Assembly: GCA_937120475.1 (NCBI GenBank) | Contig: CAKZJV010000007.1 | Coordinates: forward strand, 1 to 64,000 | Origin: an uncultured Cryomorphaceae bacterium | Lineage (GTDB): Bacteria; Bacteroidota; Bacteroidia; Flavobacteriales; Schleiferiaceae | Direction of reading: 5' to 3' | DNA length: 64,000 nucleotides | Part shown: piece by piece, positions 50,276 through 58,332 of the stretch | Layout: each line of letters begins with the position of its first letter | Numbering within the stretch: position 1 is the stretch's first letter | The notes under the pieces: generated by a model | Told to the model about the DNA's origin: nothing | Seen by the model: the letters and a program-made list of their open reading frames with translations, nothing else | Databases searched by the model: none | Translations under genes and position numbers: made by a program

Positions 50276-51184
50276 CTAATCCTTATCCCACATCTTGATA
50301 ATATGGGATTGTATGGCGGCCAGGTTATAGGGCGAAAACCAGCTTATTTCCGCATCTCTTTTAAACCAGGTCATTTGGCGCTTGGCGTACCTGCGACTGT
50401 TTTTCTGTATCTCGCTGATGGCCTTCTTAAGGTCGTATTCCCCGTCAAAATAATGGAAAAGCTCTTTGTATCCTACGGTTTGCAAGGCATGGGCATTGCG
50501 AAAGGGTAATAATTGCCGGGCCTCGTTTTCCAGACCTAGCCTCATCATAAGCTCTACCCTTTTATTGATACGTTGGTAGAGTTCGGTCCGTGGTAATTCC
50601 ATCCCGATCTTGAGGATTTGGAAACTGCGCTTTGTTTTATGGCTTTTCCGGAAACTACTAAAAGGTTTGCCGGTGCTGCGTATTACTTCCAGTGCACGGA
50701 TGATGCGCTGGGGGTTTTGAAGATCTACCTTCTGGTAATAATCGGGGTCTTTCTGCTGTAACTCCTTTTGCAGTGCCTCTAAACCGTGGTTCAGAAATTC
50801 CTGGTTCAGGCCAGCCCGCAGGTTCGGATCGGTTTCGGGCATATCATCGAAGCCATCGGTCAAAGCCCGCATATACAGGCCACTGCCTCCTACCAGTACT
50901 ACATTTTGCTTAGTGCGGAATAGCTCTTCCAGTTTTTGCAGGGCGTCCTGCTCAAAATCACCGGCATTGTACTCCTGCTTTACCGATAAGTGTCCTACGA
51001 AGTGATGGGGTACCCTTTGCTGTTCTTCAATAGATGGTGGGGCTGCTCCTATGTGTAACTCCTTGAAAAACTGGCGGCTGTCAAAGGAAATAATTTCGGT
51101 ATCCAGCCACTCCGCCAGTTTAAGGGATACTTCGGTTTTACCTACAGCGGTAGGTCCACAAATAAAAATTGCCCGCTTCTTCAA
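50276..51184 (-). CDS. miaA: tRNA dimethylallyltransferase
   Basis: 302 residues. The P-loop GPTAVGKTEVSLKLA, the substrate-site Asp in ISFDSRQFF, and DPDYYQKVDLQNPQRIIRAL match MiaA. It adds the isopentenyl group to A37 of tRNAs reading U-starting codons. The start is TTG at 51184: the preceding gene's stop TGA overlaps it as TTGA, and no ATG is available at this position. It is translated after the Kv-channel gene. Confidence 0.95.
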   Translation of the reverse strand: MKKRAIFICGPTAVGKTEVSLKLAEWLDTEIISFDSRQFFKELHIGAAPPSIEEQQRVPHHFVGHLSVKQEYNAGDFEQDALQKLEELFRTKQNVVLVGGSGLYMRALTDGFDDMPETDPNLRAGLNQEFLNHGLEALQKELQQKDPDYYQKVDLQNPQRIIRALEVIRSTGKPFSSFRKSHKTKRSFQILKIGMELPRTELYQRINKRVELMMRLGLENEARQLLPFRNAHALQTVGYKELFHYFDGEYDLKKAISEIQKNSRRYAKRQMTWFKRDAEISWFSPYNLAAIQSHIIKMWDKD

Positions 51185-52011
51185 AGTTTAGTTCCACAAT
51201 TTCTACAGTATATAGCATTTCTGCCCAGTCCTTGTTCACCACAGTTTGAACATTGGCGTGCATCATCAAGGAGTTGGTTGGCTTTACCCATTTCGGCCGT
51301 TACAATGCCGGTGGGTACCGCAATAATACCATAACCCAAAATCATGATAACGGAGGCAATTATTTGCCCGGCCGGTGTTTGGGGCGAAATGTCGCCATAG
51401 CCTACGGTGGTAAGGGTTACTATACACCAGTAAATACTAACGGGTATGCTGGTAAACCCATTTTCCGGGCCTTCTACCATGTACATAACGGTGCCCATTA
51501 CAAAGATCACGCAAAGCACCGCCACCAAAAACACCGTGATTTTTATGCGGCTGGCCCGTAGTGCCGATGACAGTACCTGGGCCTCGCCCAGGAAACGCAC
51601 CATTTTCAGCACCCGGAAAACCCGTATCAGGCGCAAGCTGCGGATAACCATAAAATACTGGGCACCAAAGAAAATAAGGGAAAGATAAGTAGGTAAAATA
51701 GACAACAGGTCGATGATACCGTAAAAGCTGAATACGTACTTCCTCTTTTTATGAACCACCAGGAGGCGCATGATGTATTCCACCGTAAAAATGGCGGTAA
51801 AGAACCATTCCAGGTATCGAAAAACATCGTGATACTCCTGTGAGATGGAGCGCACGCTTTCGAGCATAATGGCTGCCAGGCTACCCAGAATAGCCACCAG
51901 TAGCACCAGGTCGAAATTACGCCCGGCCGGGGTTTCGGCCTCAAAAATAATGTTGTACCAGTGGGCGCGCCAACTCTCAGGGTTGGGATATCGGTTATTG
52001 TCTTTTGTCAC
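51181..52011 (-). CDS. Voltage-gated K+ channel-like protein with C-terminal zinc ribbon
   Basis: 276 residues. Six-transmembrane Kv-type architecture: S1 (LVLLVAILGSLAAIMLE), an S4 with basic repeats (VIRSLRLIRVFRVLKMVRFL, ~115-135), selectivity filter TVGYGD (~200) and S6. The C-terminal ~20 residues form a CSNC...CRNC zinc-ribbon motif, unusual for a Kv channel. The start is GTG 52011, overlapping the upstream stop as GTGA. The stop overlaps the TTG of miaA. A K+ channel role is inferred from the filter; the zinc tail may sense metal or redox. Confidence 0.92.
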   Translation of the reverse strand: MTKDNNRYPNPESWRAHWYNIIFEAETPAGRNFDLVLLVAILGSLAAIMLESVRSISQEYHDVFRYLEWFFTAIFTVEYIMRLLVVHKKRKYVFSFYGIIDLLSILPTYLSLIFFGAQYFMVIRSLRLIRVFRVLKMVRFLGEAQVLSSALRASRIKITVFLVAVLCVIFVMGTVMYMVEGPENGFTSIPVSIYWCIVTLTTVGYGDISPQTPAGQIIASVIMILGYGIIAVPTGIVTAEMGKANQLLDDARQCSNCGEQGLGRNAIYCRNCGTKL

Positions 52012-52826
52012 AGATCTCTCCTTTTAAGCAGGAACCATCCGCCCGCAGCAAAAACCAGGGTATAAAAAAAAGTTAGAAGCAAAGGCCGCAAGGGAACGCC
52101 TTCCGCAGAGGCATTACCGATGATCGCATCGAGCTTCAAGAGCCTGGTAAAGGGCTGCAGTATCATTTCGCGCGAGGGACGGGTAGGCAGGTAATCCTGT
52201 ACCGGGCTGCCGATAGCCAACCCGGCCAAGGGTTCCACGATAAAATAATACAGCAGTATAATGATAACGGTGATCGTACTGCGCTTAAACAAAAAGGTGA
52301 GGAACAGGGCCATCACCATAAGGAAAAGTACTTCGGCAAAATAGGCCAGTAAGTAGTCTATTCTTGCCAAATAATCAGCACTACCAGCATCTTCATTGTA
52401 CATCATGGCAATAATCCAGGTGTTGATACCGATAATTAAAACGCTGATAAGGCTGAAGCCCAGGGCTGACCATAATTTGGAGGTGTAAAACTCACCAATG
52501 CTCAGTCCATCTATAATATTTTGACGGTAGGTACGGTATTGAAATTCGTTGGAAACGAAGAAAATGAGCAGGAAAGCCGGTATAAATTTAAAGTAACCAG
52601 CCAGGTAGGTCACATTATGCCAAATATAGGGGAGCTTGTAAAAGCCCGCTTCACCGAAATTAACAATGCGGGTTCCTCCCTCAGGGTTATCCGGGTTTTG
52701 GGTGGTCCATTCAATACTTCCCGCCTTGGAAACCAATAGTATCATACAAAGGGCGTATAATCCCATTCCTATCCAGAAAAAGGGGTGCCCCTTAAACTTT
52801 AACCATTCTATTTTAAGCAGTTTCAT
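52008..52826 (-). CDS. ABC-2-type transporter permease
   Basis: 272 residues from ATG 52826 (MKLLKIEWLKFKGHPFFWIG), which overlaps the ATPase stop by 14 bases; a start 75 bases upstream is rejected. About six membrane helices include GYFKFIPAFLLIFFVSNEFQ and a late hydrophobic tail ending in FFYTLVFAAGGWFLLKRRDL. It pairs with the ATPase immediately upstream to form an exporter, perhaps for a lipid, antibiotic or gliding-related substrate. The Kv gene follows with a GTGA overlap. Confidence 0.9.
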   Translation of the reverse strand: MKLLKIEWLKFKGHPFFWIGMGLYALCMILLVSKAGSIEWTTQNPDNPEGGTRIVNFGEAGFYKLPYIWHNVTYLAGYFKFIPAFLLIFFVSNEFQYRTYRQNIIDGLSIGEFYTSKLWSALGFSLISVLIIGINTWIIAMMYNEDAGSADYLARIDYLLAYFAEVLFLMVMALFLTFLFKRSTITVIIILLYYFIVEPLAGLAIGSPVQDYLPTRPSREMILQPFTRLLKLDAIIGNASAEGVPLRPLLLTFFYTLVFAAGGWFLLKRRDL

Positions 52827-53724
52827 GATCCGGGGTACTTTTAATGAGGTTGAGGAATTGTTTTTCGAGATTGTTTTTGCGGAAGTTGAGGTAGCTGACA
52901 TATACTTCCTGGCGGGCCAGCTCCCGGTTAAGTTCTGAGGGTTCCATTTCCCGGTTTAGGGTAAGGATAAGGCGGCCGTCCTGTTCTTTTACTTTTTCAA
53001 TACCTTGAATAGTAGCGAGAGCTGTTTTCAAACGGTCCATATCCGGAGATTGCACTTCAATCACACCCTCTTCACCCATCAGTTCTTCCACGCGCCCCTG
53101 AAAGAGGAGATCGCCTTTGCGAAGCACCGCCACATGGCTGCACACTTTTTCAATTTCATAAAGCAGGTGACTGGCCAGTATTACGGTAATGTCGCGCTGC
53201 CCGATTTCCAGTATCATATTGCGTATTTCCGCTATTCCCTGCGGGTCCAGCCCGTTTGTGGGTTCATCCAGCACTAAAACCTCAGGGTCACTCAGCAAGG
53301 CAGCGGCAATAGCCAGCCGTTGCTTCATGCCCAGGCTGTAAGTTTTAAACTTGCTTTTAGCCCGTTGGGCAAGGTTTACGGTTTGCAGCACCCCTTCTAT
53401 ATCGGGGTGCTCTATTTCCTTGATAGTGGCAATGATCTTCAGATTGTCGATGGCTGAGAGATAAGGGTAAAAATTGGGAGTTTCCAAGAGGGCACCTACC
53501 TTTTGTTTTACCTCGAAGGAATGGTGGCCACCAAACCATGAAAAGCTTCCCGCATTGGGGCGGGTAACTCCTAGTATCATACCCAGGGTGGTGGTTTTGC
53601 CGCTACCGTTTGGTCCTAAAATGCCAAAAATGCTTCCCTTCGGAACTTGCAAATTGAGCTCGTTTACCGCAGTAAGGGCCCCGTAACGTTTTGTAAGAGA
53701 TTGGGTTTGTAGAATATTTTCCAA
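52813..53724 (-). CDS. ABC transporter ATP-binding protein
   Basis: 303 residues. Walker A GPNGSGKTTTLG (~38-50), signature YSLGMKQRLAIAAALLSDP, Walker B VLVLDEPTNGLDPQG, and switch His in VILASHLLYEIEK. The C-terminal ~80 residues are an additional regulatory or partner-binding part. The start is TTG 53724: an in-frame TAA lies just upstream, and no ATG fits the conserved N-terminus (MENILQTQSLTKRYG). It is first in the operon with the permease. Confidence 0.94.
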   Translation of the reverse strand: MENILQTQSLTKRYGALTAVNELNLQVPKGSIFGILGPNGSGKTTTLGMILGVTRPNAGSFSWFGGHHSFEVKQKVGALLETPNFYPYLSAIDNLKIIATIKEIEHPDIEGVLQTVNLAQRAKSKFKTYSLGMKQRLAIAAALLSDPEVLVLDEPTNGLDPQGIAEIRNMILEIGQRDITVILASHLLYEIEKVCSHVAVLRKGDLLFQGRVEELMGEEGVIEVQSPDMDRLKTALATIQGIEKVKEQDGRLILTLNREMEPSELNRELARQEVYVSYLNFRKNNLEKQFLNLIKSTPDHETA

Positions 53725-53767
53725 GGTGTGTTAATATCTCAGGTTCATTTTAAAAAGTTAATTTTAA

Positions 53768-53775
53768 TAAATTTG
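53768..53775 (+). promoter_or_regulatory. -7 box TAAATTTG upstream of the 98-residue gene
   Basis: Exact TAnnTTTG element 53 bases before ATG 53829. No clean -33 TTTG. It lies in the divergent region with the ABC operon. Confidence 0.45.
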
Positions 53776-53828
53776 AGAGACTCTCAGATCGAATACCGAA
53801 GAATATTCACAAAAAAAGCGAATTACCC

Positions 53829-54125
53829 ATGACTGTCAACTTTCGTGATGTACCGGTGGTGGAAAAGGAAATTATCAACCAATTGAGTTTTCCCCCGCTC
53901 GAAGTACTTGAAAATAGGGAATCTATAAAGGAAAGACTCTTTGCCTTACACCGTGCCACCAGCTTGGGTAACCTGAGCAAACACAAGGTGACCATAGTTT
54001 TTGAAGATAGTGAGAGCCTTAAAAAGGTGTGCACTACCATTTGGGCAATGACGGATCGTAAGATACTCCTTAAGGCGGGGCGTTCTATACCCATCTCAAG
54101 GATTCACTCCGTGATTATCACCTAA
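53829..54125 (+). CDS. Conserved small protein of unknown function
   Basis: 98 residues, soluble. Conserved-looking core: HRATSLGNLSKHKVTIVFED, then TTIWAMTDRKILLKAGRSIP and a terminal IHSVII strand. I recall this as a widespread Bacteroidota protein that sits near the CCA-adding enzyme, but with no function assigned. The stop overlaps the convergent pRiA4b-like gene by CTAA. Confidence 0.75.
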   Translation: MTVNFRDVPVVEKEIINQLSFPPLEVLENRESIKERLFALHRATSLGNLSKHKVTIVFEDSESLKKVCTTIWAMTDRKILLKAGRSIPISRIHSVIIT

Positions 54126-54616
54126 TCCTCGTAGAGGTATTCCTCCTGCTCAAAATCATCTTCAGGAAGATCTACCTCGTCCGAAAGATTAATGCTTTCC
54201 ATCATTATAGCCGGGGCTTTTTCCGGACGTTCACCCTTTATTTTATAGATAAGCGGTTCTGAAGCATCGGTTGTTTCTTCAGTAGCCACTACCTCCAGGA
54301 AAAAGGTCCACAGGTTCAGAAGATCATATACATAGATCAGGCGGTCGCCCTTAGCACCCAGCATATCTCCGATCTTTTTATCCACCATAAGCTCTACTTC
54401 ACTGGCATAGCCGAAGTTCTCCAGGCTGATTTCAGCACCCTGCTCCCAGTCACCGTTACTCCGGTAAAAAGAGGCCATTTCACCTGGGTACAGGTTAAAA
54501 GCCGTCACCACACTTTCATGCAGGCGGCTCAGTTTTTCATCTGCGCTGATAACGATATCCCTTATTACATCTTCTTCCGTATCCAGCACTACCCGTAAGC
54601 GATAATTTCTGTTCAT
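54122..54616 (-). CDS. pRiA4b ORF-3/TnpR-like family protein
   Basis: 164 residues. N-terminal part resembles the pRiA4b ORF-3 family (YRLRVVLDTEEDVIRDIVIS, LSRLHESVVTAFNLYPGEMA, RLIYVYDLLNLWTFFLEVV). The tail is strongly acidic (EVDLPEDDFEQEEYLYED). The family has no firmly assigned function; it was first noted beside transposon and plasmid genes but is chromosomal here. It overlaps the CCA-adding enzyme stop as ATGA. Confidence 0.8.
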   Translation of the reverse strand: MNRNYRLRVVLDTEEDVIRDIVISADEKLSRLHESVVTAFNLYPGEMASFYRSNGDWEQGAEISLENFGYASEVELMVDKKIGDMLGAKGDRLIYVYDLLNLWTFFLEVVATEETTDASEPLIYKIKGERPEKAPAIMMESINLSDEVDLPEDDFEQEEYLYED

Positions 54617-56025
54617 TCTTCCTTTGCTTTAAGTCCTAACTCTTTGCCGCGCATTAACATAAATGCCCGGGCTTCCTCATAATCGTTACTAATATTTCCT
54701 TCCAGTATGGCTTCTTTGATGGCCTCTTTCAGTATCCCGATTTCCGGTCCGGGGGTAAGGCCAAAAGTTTGCATAATCTCCGTACCGTCTATTGGCGGTT
54801 GCCAATTGCGTATTTTATCTTTTTCTTCAACCTCCTTTAGCTTTTCGCGAACTGCTTGAAAGTTTTTCAGGAAACGCTTCTTCTTTTTTTCATTCTGTGT
54901 GGTAATATCCGCTTCGCAGAGTAGCATAAGGTCTTCTATATCGTTACCTGCATCAAAAAGCAGCCTGCGTGCGGCACTGTCGGTAGCCTCGTCATTTGTA
55001 ACCGCGATGGGGCGGCTACTCATCTGCACCATCTTTTGTACGTAACGCAACTCCGCTCCCAGGGGTAAGCGCAGCCGTTTGAATACTTTCTTCACCATTT
55101 TAGCTCCTACAAACTCATGGTGGTGAAAAGTCCATCCGGTACCGGACTGGAATTTTTTGGTAACGGGTTTCCCGATATCGTGAAAAAGAGCGGCATACCG
55201 GAGGTATAGATTATCGGTATGCTGTGAGATATTATCCACCACCTGGAGGGTATGGTAAAAATTATCCTTGTGTAATTGCCCCCCGACTTCTTCTACACCT
55301 TGTAGATCAGCTACTTCCGGTAAAAAATGGGGCAAAAGACCGGTTTCAAAAAGCAGTCGCAAACCAATGGAAGGTTTTGGAGAGAGCATAATTCTATGCA
55401 ACTCCTGCGTAATGCGCTCCATGCTGATGATCTCGATACGCTGGTGTTGCTCGCGGATAGCGGCCAGGCTTTGCGCTTCTATCTTAAAATGAAGTTGTGT
55501 AGCAAAGCGGATGGCGCGCATCATGCGCAAAGGATCGTCCGAATAGGTTACGGCCGGATCGAGGGGAGTGCGAATTATGCCCTCGTTCAAATCTTTTATT
55601 CCTTCAAATGGATCCAGTAGTTCGCCCAGGTTGTGCTCATTCAGCCCGATGGCCAGGGCATTAATGGTAAAATCCCTGCGGTTTTGATCATCTTCCAGCG
55701 TACCATCTTCTACAATGGGTTTACGGCTTTCCTGGCGATACGATTCCTTGCGGGCACCTACAAATTCCAGTTCATAACCTCCGTGGAGTACCTGGGCTGT
55801 TCCGAAATTCTTAAATACAGTTACTTTACTGCGGCTCAAGCGGTCGGCTACCTTCTGGGCCAGTTCAATACCCTTACCTATGGCTACAATGTCAATATCC
55901 TTGGGGTTATTGCGCTTGAGGATATGGTCACGCACATAACCACCGATCACATAAGCATCCACGCCTAATTCATCAGCGGCCGCACCGATGGTTCGGAAAA
56001 TTTCGCCTGTCACCAAATCCTTCAT
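54613..56025 (-). CDS. CCA-adding tRNA nucleotidyltransferase with HD domain
   Basis: 470 residues. The class II nucleotidyltransferase core has YVIGGYVRDHILKRNNPKDI with the DID catalytic pair, and the R-R-D-F-T-I-N-A-L motif. The tail carries an HD domain (RYAALFHDIGKPVTKK). It repairs or adds the 3' CCA of tRNAs; the tRNA genes here do not encode CCA, so this activity is needed. Coupled to the pRiA4b-like gene. Confidence 0.95.
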   Translation of the reverse strand: MKDLVTGEIFRTIGAAADELGVDAYVIGGYVRDHILKRNNPKDIDIVAIGKGIELAQKVADRLSRSKVTVFKNFGTAQVLHGGYELEFVGARKESYRQESRKPIVEDGTLEDDQNRRDFTINALAIGLNEHNLGELLDPFEGIKDLNEGIIRTPLDPAVTYSDDPLRMMRAIRFATQLHFKIEAQSLAAIREQHQRIEIISMERITQELHRIMLSPKPSIGLRLLFETGLLPHFLPEVADLQGVEEVGGQLHKDNFYHTLQVVDNISQHTDNLYLRYAALFHDIGKPVTKKFQSGTGWTFHHHEFVGAKMVKKVFKRLRLPLGAELRYVQKMVQMSSRPIAVTNDEATDSAARRLLFDAGNDIEDLMLLCEADITTQNEKKKKRFLKNFQAVREKLKEVEEKDKIRNWQPPIDGTEIMQTFGLTPGPEIGILKEAIKEAILEGNISNDYEEARAFMLMRGKELGLKAKEE

Positions 56026-56033
56026 TACCCGGT

Positions 56034-56384
56034 TTATGCAAATACTTTTTCGGAGTATATACCCATAATGATCAATACGATCAGCAAAATGTAAATAGCG
56101 ATGTGAATGCGCTTTACAGCTTGCTTCAGTGCATTCAACTCCTCATGGTCTTCATCCAAAACAATGGCGTACATCAAGGGGAATAGCAAAAATGCTTCCC
56201 AGCGTAAGGCCCGTTCTTTAGAGTCCGTATAATCAAACTGTATGAAGTCGCTGATGTTTCCTTTTTTCTTTTTTTGTTTTATGCGCAGGTATTGCAATTG
56301 CATACCGGCCTTTACCACAAAGAGCACTAATATGGCCAGCATAATAACCACGGCCAGAAAAATGAAAACAAATTGCAATAGCAT
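56034..56384 (-). CDS. Small membrane protein of unknown function
   Basis: 116 residues. Two strongly hydrophobic segments: the first 25 residues (LLQFVFIFLAVVIMLAILVL) and residues ~93-112 (IAIYILLIVLIIMGIY). Between lies a basic linker (IKQKKKKGN). No family recognised. It lies 8 bases upstream of the CCA-adding enzyme start, likely in the same operon. Confidence 0.7.
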   Translation of the reverse strand: MLLQFVFIFLAVVIMLAILVLFVVKAGMQLQYLRIKQKKKKGNISDFIQFDYTDSKERALRWEAFLLFPLMYAIVLDEDHEELNALKQAVKRIHIAIYILLIVLIIMGIYSEKVFA

Positions 56385-56462
56385 GACGGCTCTTTTTAAC
56401 GGGCGGCAAAATTACGGCTATTTCAAAAAATAGGCAAGAGGTGTAGCAACTTGGAAATCAGT

Positions 56463-57230
56463 TCAATCCTTACGGATTTTCTCCCCTTCGTGAATTCGCC
56501 AAAGTTTCAGTGAACGTAAAAAGATATAGTAGGAAGAGTGAGCGGCCAGTATAAAACCTACCTTACCATCCAGCACCCCCAACTGGAGAAAGTACTTTTT
56601 GAAAAAGGTAAAAGCCGGTTTTACCAACAGGTGAAACATACCAACTTTTTTCACCTTATCCACGCGGTCATAAGCCCCCCAGGAAGTGTAGCGATCTGCT
56701 TTGAACAGCATGTGTTCCAGGCTTTTGTAGGTGTAATGCTGAAGTTTATTTTTCAGGTAACCCACCGTTCCATTTACAATTATTTCAGCGTGCACGTGCT
56801 TATCCTCGTAATAGCATTTGCTCTTGCGGAACAGCCGGATAACCTTATCGCCCTGCCAACCACTGTAATTCAGTTTACGGCCCATCAGGTGATTTTGACG
56901 GTAGATCCAGTAGGCGTCTTTGGGTTTTTCGCTGGAAAGTATTTTTTCCACTTCCTCCTGCAATTCAGGAGTTACCCTTTCATCCGCATCCAAAAGTAAA
57001 ATCCACTCATGGGTAGCCTGCGGTATGGCCCAGTTTTTTTGTGAGGCGGAATAGCCGTATTCCCTTTGCAGTAGGCGAACGTCAAATTGCCGGGCCAGTT
57101 CCACCGTACGGTCGGTGGAGAAGGAGTCCACCACTATAACCTCATCGGCAAAGTTCACCGAGCGTATGGCTGCTTCAATGTTATGTTCTTCGTTTCCGGT
57201 GGGTATTATAGCGGTTAGCTTTTGCCTCAT
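56463..57230 (-). CDS. Glycosyltransferase family 2 (WaaE/KdtX-like)
   Basis: 255 residues from ATG 57230. GT2 core: LTAIIPTGNEEHNIEAAIRS, DEVIVVDSFSTDRTVELARQ and the metal-binding LLLDADERVTPEL (DAD). The pattern is that of LPS core beta-glucosyltransferases of the WaaE/KdtX type. It uses a nucleotide sugar to extend a glycolipid. Its ATG overlaps the upstream GT4 stop as ATGA, so both act on the same envelope glycan. Confidence 0.92.
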   Translation of the reverse strand: MRQKLTAIIPTGNEEHNIEAAIRSVNFADEVIVVDSFSTDRTVELARQFDVRLLQREYGYSASQKNWAIPQATHEWILLLDADERVTPELQEEVEKILSSEKPKDAYWIYRQNHLMGRKLNYSGWQGDKVIRLFRKSKCYYEDKHVHAEIIVNGTVGYLKNKLQHYTYKSLEHMLFKADRYTSWGAYDRVDKVKKVGMFHLLVKPAFTFFKKYFLQLGVLDGKVGFILAAHSSYYIFLRSLKLWRIHEGEKIRKD

Positions 57231-58327
57231 AATAAGCTGGAATACAAATTTTGCCACTGGCGGGCAATTACATCGTCCTTAAAATGTTGCGCAAAGGTAT
57301 AACCACTTTTAATCATCTGCTGGCTCAACTCTTCCGAGTTCCACACCCGGTTCATGGCTTCCTCCAGTTCTTCAGGTGTATCGGGGTCTATTAAAATACT
57401 GGAAGGCCCTGCCACTTCAGGGAGGGAGCTGAGATTAGAGGTGATTACCGGTACCTTGCTTACCAGTGCTTCCAACACGGGAATGCCAAAACCTTCGAAA
57501 GAGGAAGGATAAACAAAAAGCTTGGCTCCACGATAAATGGCCGCCAGGTGTTCATTATCCGTTACGGTGGGTGTAAGTATTAGGTTAGGATTCAGTCCCG
57601 GGGCCACCTCCTTTAGCCACTGGCGGGTAGGCCGCCCAATCATCACCGTGGGGATGCCCAGCTTTTGGGCGGTTTGTGCCACCAGTGCAGCATTTTTTCT
57701 TTTTTCGAGGGTACCTACAAACAGGGCGTAACTTTCGGGAAGTTGATAGGTAGTACGAACGGTTTGGATCTCGCCCGGCTTTTTTTCTTCCCAATAAAGG
57801 GGGTTACAACCCTGGTAAATTACTTTGACCTTGTCTGCAGAAATATCGAGAAACTCCTGGAGATCCTGGCGCGTTTGTTCGCTAATGGCCACTATGGCCG
57901 AGGCTTGCCGGCAGGCAGATTTCAACTTCCGTGTGTAAATTTTACGATCAATCGCCTTATAGAGTTCGGGTTTACGAATGAAAATGAGATCGTGCACACT
58001 GAGCACCGAAGGGATATTGCGCTTTTGCAGTCCGGCCGGTAACTCCTGGCTCAAACCATGAAAAATTTGTACACCGTCTTTTTGTGCTCTTTCCGAAAGC
58101 AACCTTTGCCGCCAAAGATTTACAAAAAGAGGATTTTTAAAACTGGGCCGCAGTTCTTTAACCGAATCAAGCTCCTGCCCGAAGGCTATTTTGGCTTTTT
58201 TTGGATTGTAGAGGTAATATTCGTTTTCAGGATGATAAGTGGCCAGCGAACGGATGAGGTTCCGGCTGAAATTACCCAGTCCGCTGCGGTTGTGAAATAC
58301 GCGTTTTGCCTCGTAGCCTATGCGCAT
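57227..58327 (-). CDS. Glycosyltransferase family 4 (GT-B)
   Basis: 366 residues. GT-B fold: N-terminal GLGNFSRNLIRSLATYHPEN, FHGLSQELPAG, VHDLIFIRKPELY, ASAIVAISEQTRQDL. The nucleotide-sugar part is YALFVGTLEKRKNAALVAQT and FEGFGIPVLEALVSKVPVIT (the E-x7-E motif). Membrane-associated retaining transferase on a surface polysaccharide or LPS. Translated with the downstream GT2 gene. Confidence 0.93.
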   Translation of the reverse strand: MRIGYEAKRVFHNRSGLGNFSRNLIRSLATYHPENEYYLYNPKKAKIAFGQELDSVKELRPSFKNPLFVNLWRQRLLSERAQKDGVQIFHGLSQELPAGLQKRNIPSVLSVHDLIFIRKPELYKAIDRKIYTRKLKSACRQASAIVAISEQTRQDLQEFLDISADKVKVIYQGCNPLYWEEKKPGEIQTVRTTYQLPESYALFVGTLEKRKNAALVAQTAQKLGIPTVMIGRPTRQWLKEVAPGLNPNLILTPTVTDNEHLAAIYRGAKLFVYPSSFEGFGIPVLEALVSKVPVITSNLSSLPEVAGPSSILIDPDTPEELEEAMNRVWNSEELSQQMIKSGYTFAQHFKDDVIARQWQNLYSSLL

Positions 58328-58332
58328 CGGTA

